A stretch of DNA of 45,448 nucleotides from NCBI GenBank assembly GCA_016871615.1, contig VHCX01000025.1, positions 1 to 45,448 of the forward strand, in the 5' to 3' direction. Below, in pieces: positions 43,539-45,448 of the stretch (position 1 is the first letter of the stretch; the number at the start of each line of letters is the position of its first letter). The position numbers and the translations under genes were made by a program. The stretch comes from Verrucomicrobiota bacterium (lineage in GTDB: Bacteria; Verrucomicrobiota; Verrucomicrobiia; Limisphaerales; UBA9464). Below the pieces are notes generated by a model. It was not told where the DNA came from. It saw only the letters and a program-made list of their open reading frames with translations, and ran no database searches.

Positions 43539-45316
43539 ATGAAACGCCTGCACCAATCTTCATCAGGTTCAACTTCCGCAACGACCTCCGTCCGCTTGGC
43601 ATCTTCCAAGGAAGACCAAGCATGGTTCGATGCCCAACTGGATTCTTTCCATGACCTGGGTGCCACGTCACCCATCGGGGACTTTCTCCGTCAGATCGTC
43701 GAGATCGACTCGAAGCCGGTGGCCCTTCTGGCCTGGGGTCCGGCCTGTTATGCCCTCAAGGATCGCGATCGCTGGATCAGTTGGAGCGCTCCCCAGCGGG
43801 TCGCTCGCCTCAAACTCATCGTCCAGAACCGCCGACTGCTGATCCTTTCACCCAAAGGTGCTTCCCCCAATCTGGCATCACAAGCCATGGGCGCCGCACT
43901 CCGAGCCCTTCCTGCCCAATGGTTGGAAGTCTTCGGCTACCAACCGCTCCTGGCCGAGAGTTTCACCGATCCAGAGGGCTACGCCGGCACCACCTACAAG
44001 GCTACCAATTGGCAACTCCTCGGCACCACCCAGGGCTATGCCCGAAGCCGCCTCGACTTCTACGTCCCCAATGAAAGCCCCAAGCGCCTCTGGTGCCTGG
44101 AGCTCCACCCCAAGGCCCGCGGCATCCTGCGCTCACAGGTCCTGCCCGATTCCTACGCCAAAGCCCTGTCCACTGTTCCCCAAGGACTGCTGCCTTTGTC
44201 CACCGGCCAGTTCGAAACCCTCCGCAAAGCCTTTGCCGCCGTCCCAGATCCCCGCCGCAAGGCGGGCAATCACCAGTTCTCCATCGGCATGGTCCTGAGT
44301 CTGGTCGCCATGGCCCTCTTGTCCGGTCGCAGGGAAATCGCCGAAATCAGCCGCTTTGCCCAAAGCCTCAGCCAAGATCAGCGCAAACGCCTTGGACTGC
44401 CCTATTCACGCACTTCGACCAAATGCCGCCGTGTCCCCGGCTACTCGGTCATTTACCAGATCCTCCGACGCGTGGACCCGGCCGAATTGAATCGGGTTCT
44501 CAACGACTGGTTGACCGCCCATGCCTCACAACTGCCACAGGCCTTGGCCTTGGATGGAAAGATGGTTCGCGACCACTTCGGCGTCCTGAGCCTGGCCCGC
44601 CACGGTGACGGAGCCCCCGAAGCCATGGCCCTGTACGATCAAAAGGAAGGCACCGAGCGCAGCGAGCAACAGGCTGCGACTGAGCTGCTCGATTCCATGG
44701 GAAGCCTCGATGGAAAGGTGATCACTGCCGATGCGCTGCATTGCCAGCGCAAGATCGCCCGGACCATAGCCGAGAAAGGGGGCGATTATCTCCTGCAGGT
44801 CAAAGGCAACCAACCCTATCTGGAGAAACAGGCCCTGAAGAAGGCGTCGGCCCCGGGTACCCCCTTTTTGAAGCAAGCCAAGTAGGCCACGGCCGTGTCG
44901 ACAGCCGAGCCATCCACGCCTTCGCCACCGATGGCATGGCGGTGGATTTTCCGTACGCACGTAGTCTGGTGGTCGTTCGAAGTCGGAGGTCCGAGAAGCG
45001 CTCCGGCAAGACCACTGAGGAGATACGTTACTACATCAGCAGCCTCGAACCGGAGGATCTGACGCCAGAACAATGGCTCCAGTTGATCCGAGGCCACTGG
45101 GCCGGTGTTGAAAACCGCAACCACTGGCGGCGGGATGCACTGATGGGAGAGGACCGCTCCCGGAGCCGAAGCCGATCTCTCCTGACCAACCTGGCCCTGA
45201 TCCGCAACGGGCTCCTGAGGGTCCTCAATCGCTGTTTTCCAGGCGATTCAATCCCCGTCATCCGGGAACGCATCCAAGCCAAAACCTCCCTCGCATTCAG
45301 AGCCCTCGAGGCCTGA
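43539..45316 (+). pseudogene. ISAs1-type DDE transposase with an N-terminal DUF4338 (DruA-like) domain, frameshifted
   Basis: The first frame (43539-44885, 448 residues) contains a DUF4338 domain like that of the Druantia anti-phage protein DruA (about 45-195: RDRWISWSAPQRVARLKLIV, NLASQAMGAALRALP, YAGTTYKATNWQLLGTTQGY). Next come an ISAs1-associated domain (about 228-310: LRKAFAAVPDPRRKAGNHQF) and the first two catalytic residues, D339 (LDGK) and D398 (TADALHC). It then stops at TAG 44883-44885. The next frame carries the rest (GHGRVDSRAIHAFATDG, GHWAGVENRNHWRRDALM, with the third catalytic residue, Glu at 45110-45112). One added base in the C5T5 run at 44860-44869 joins them into about 592 residues. 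It is either an inactivated transposase, a base-calling error, or less likely a programmed -1 frameshift. Confidence 0.86.
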
Positions 45317-45321
45317 ACCGG

Positions 45322-45341
45322 TCAAAACAAAAGACCCTGGC
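45322..45341 (-). repeat. Right terminal inverted repeat of the IS
   Basis: Read on the minus strand: GCCAGGGTCTTTTGTTTTGA, matching the left end in 19 of 20 bases. It lies 5 bases after the transposase stop. Confidence 0.88.
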
Positions 45342-45359
45342 ACGCGACAGCGCGTATGC

Positions 45360-45448
45360 ATGAAGCCATCAGGCGAGCTTTGGGTCGCTGTGGGTAACGA
45401 AGGCAATCGCCCTCGCGAGATTGTTCTCGCCCATGGCCGCCTGAAAGT
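45360..45448 (+). CDS. Possible start of a gene running off the window
   Basis: From the ATG at 45360 the frame stays open to the end of the window: MKPSGELWVAVGNEGNRPRE, then IVLAHGRLK. Only 29 residues are visible, without a recognisable motif or ribosome-binding site, so this may be chance. An overlapping minus-strand frame is also open. Confidence 0.2.
   Translation, partial: MKPSGELWVAVGNEGNRPREIVLAHGRLK

Larger units (their letters stand above)
43441..45341. mobile_element. Insertion sequence of the ISAs1 group, about 1.9 kb, with a DruA-like domain
   Basis: A 1901-base element bounded by near-perfect terminal inverted repeats (19 of 20 bases identical) and containing one transposase frame that is split by a frameshift. 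The flanks share only ACGC directly outside the repeats; no eight-base or longer direct repeat is visible, although ISAs1-group elements normally create one. The base composition is lower in GC than the neighbourhood, with T-runs near the left end. Just inside the left end, GGCGTA and TACGCC form a second inverted pair before the transposase start. Confidence 0.85.

Noticed and set aside
43431-45351. A standard target-site duplication of the IS.
   Set aside because: Only ACGC is shared at the two outer flanks; the neighbouring bases differ, so I do not claim a duplication of the usual length.

Overview
The window is very GC-rich, densely coded chromosomal DNA from a Gram-negative bacterium, most likely a verrucomicrobium. 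This rests on the gene content: a DUF1501 protein, a giant CotH/lamin-tail exoprotein with a calcium-loop C-terminus (DSDGDGMPDDWE), a Tat-exported double NIPSNAP lipoprotein, a Tat-exported xylose-isomerase-like TIM-barrel protein, a secreted formylglycine-enzyme-like protein, and a GyrA whose quinolone pocket differs from that of Proteobacteria. The placement is inference; no rRNA gene is present. I found no rRNA, tRNA or CRISPR.

Layout. 1-7156: the tail of a DUF1501 gene, a 1771-residue CotH/LTD exoprotein on the minus strand, and a divergent FGE-like secreted protein. 7268-11701: a Gfo/Idh/MocA oxidoreductase, gatB, a minus-strand NIPSNAP lipoprotein and hisB. 11792-13481: an ECF sigma factor, its probable anti-sigma factor and a small exported protein, in one operon. 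13684-18876: gyrB-gyrA. 19064-21405 (minus): zinc-ribbon Nudix, HAD-Nudix fusion and folB in a tight operon, then infA with a one-base frameshift. 21632-25119: hemL and a secreted esterase-like hydrolase. 25239-28475: a small Cys-pair membrane protein, a TonB-dependent receptor and a Fis/RegA-type HTH protein. 28555-32100 (minus): a trypsin/LamG-like/SirB1 fusion behind a glucuronate-isomerase-like gene; the TIM-barrel gene diverges from it. 33411-39052 (minus): a secreted protein of unknown function, a CGWS glutaredoxin-like protein and metH. 39385-39792: a stand-alone transposase-N-terminus-like protein. 39962-43373 (minus): a secreted M20 hydrolase, a ferredoxin and a uroporphyrinogen-III methyltransferase/synthase fusion. 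43441-45341: a complete-looking insertion sequence whose transposase has a DruA-like (DUF4338) N-terminus and an ISAs1-type DDE domain split by a frameshift.

Working together. Much of the window is housekeeping (gyrase, translation, folate, tetrapyrrole, histidine, methionine), mixed with exported enzymes that fit a polymer-degrading life. The most suggestive new idea is the nudix / HAD-nudix / folB operon. A pyrophosphatase and a phosphatase fused in one chain directly before dihydroneopterin aldolase would supply the two steps between dihydroneopterin triphosphate and dihydroneopterin, one of which usually has no assigned gene. Other unusual items are the three-domain protease fusion, the DruA-transposase fusion, the stand-alone InsH-like domain protein next to metH, and two one-base deletions that may be consensus errors.
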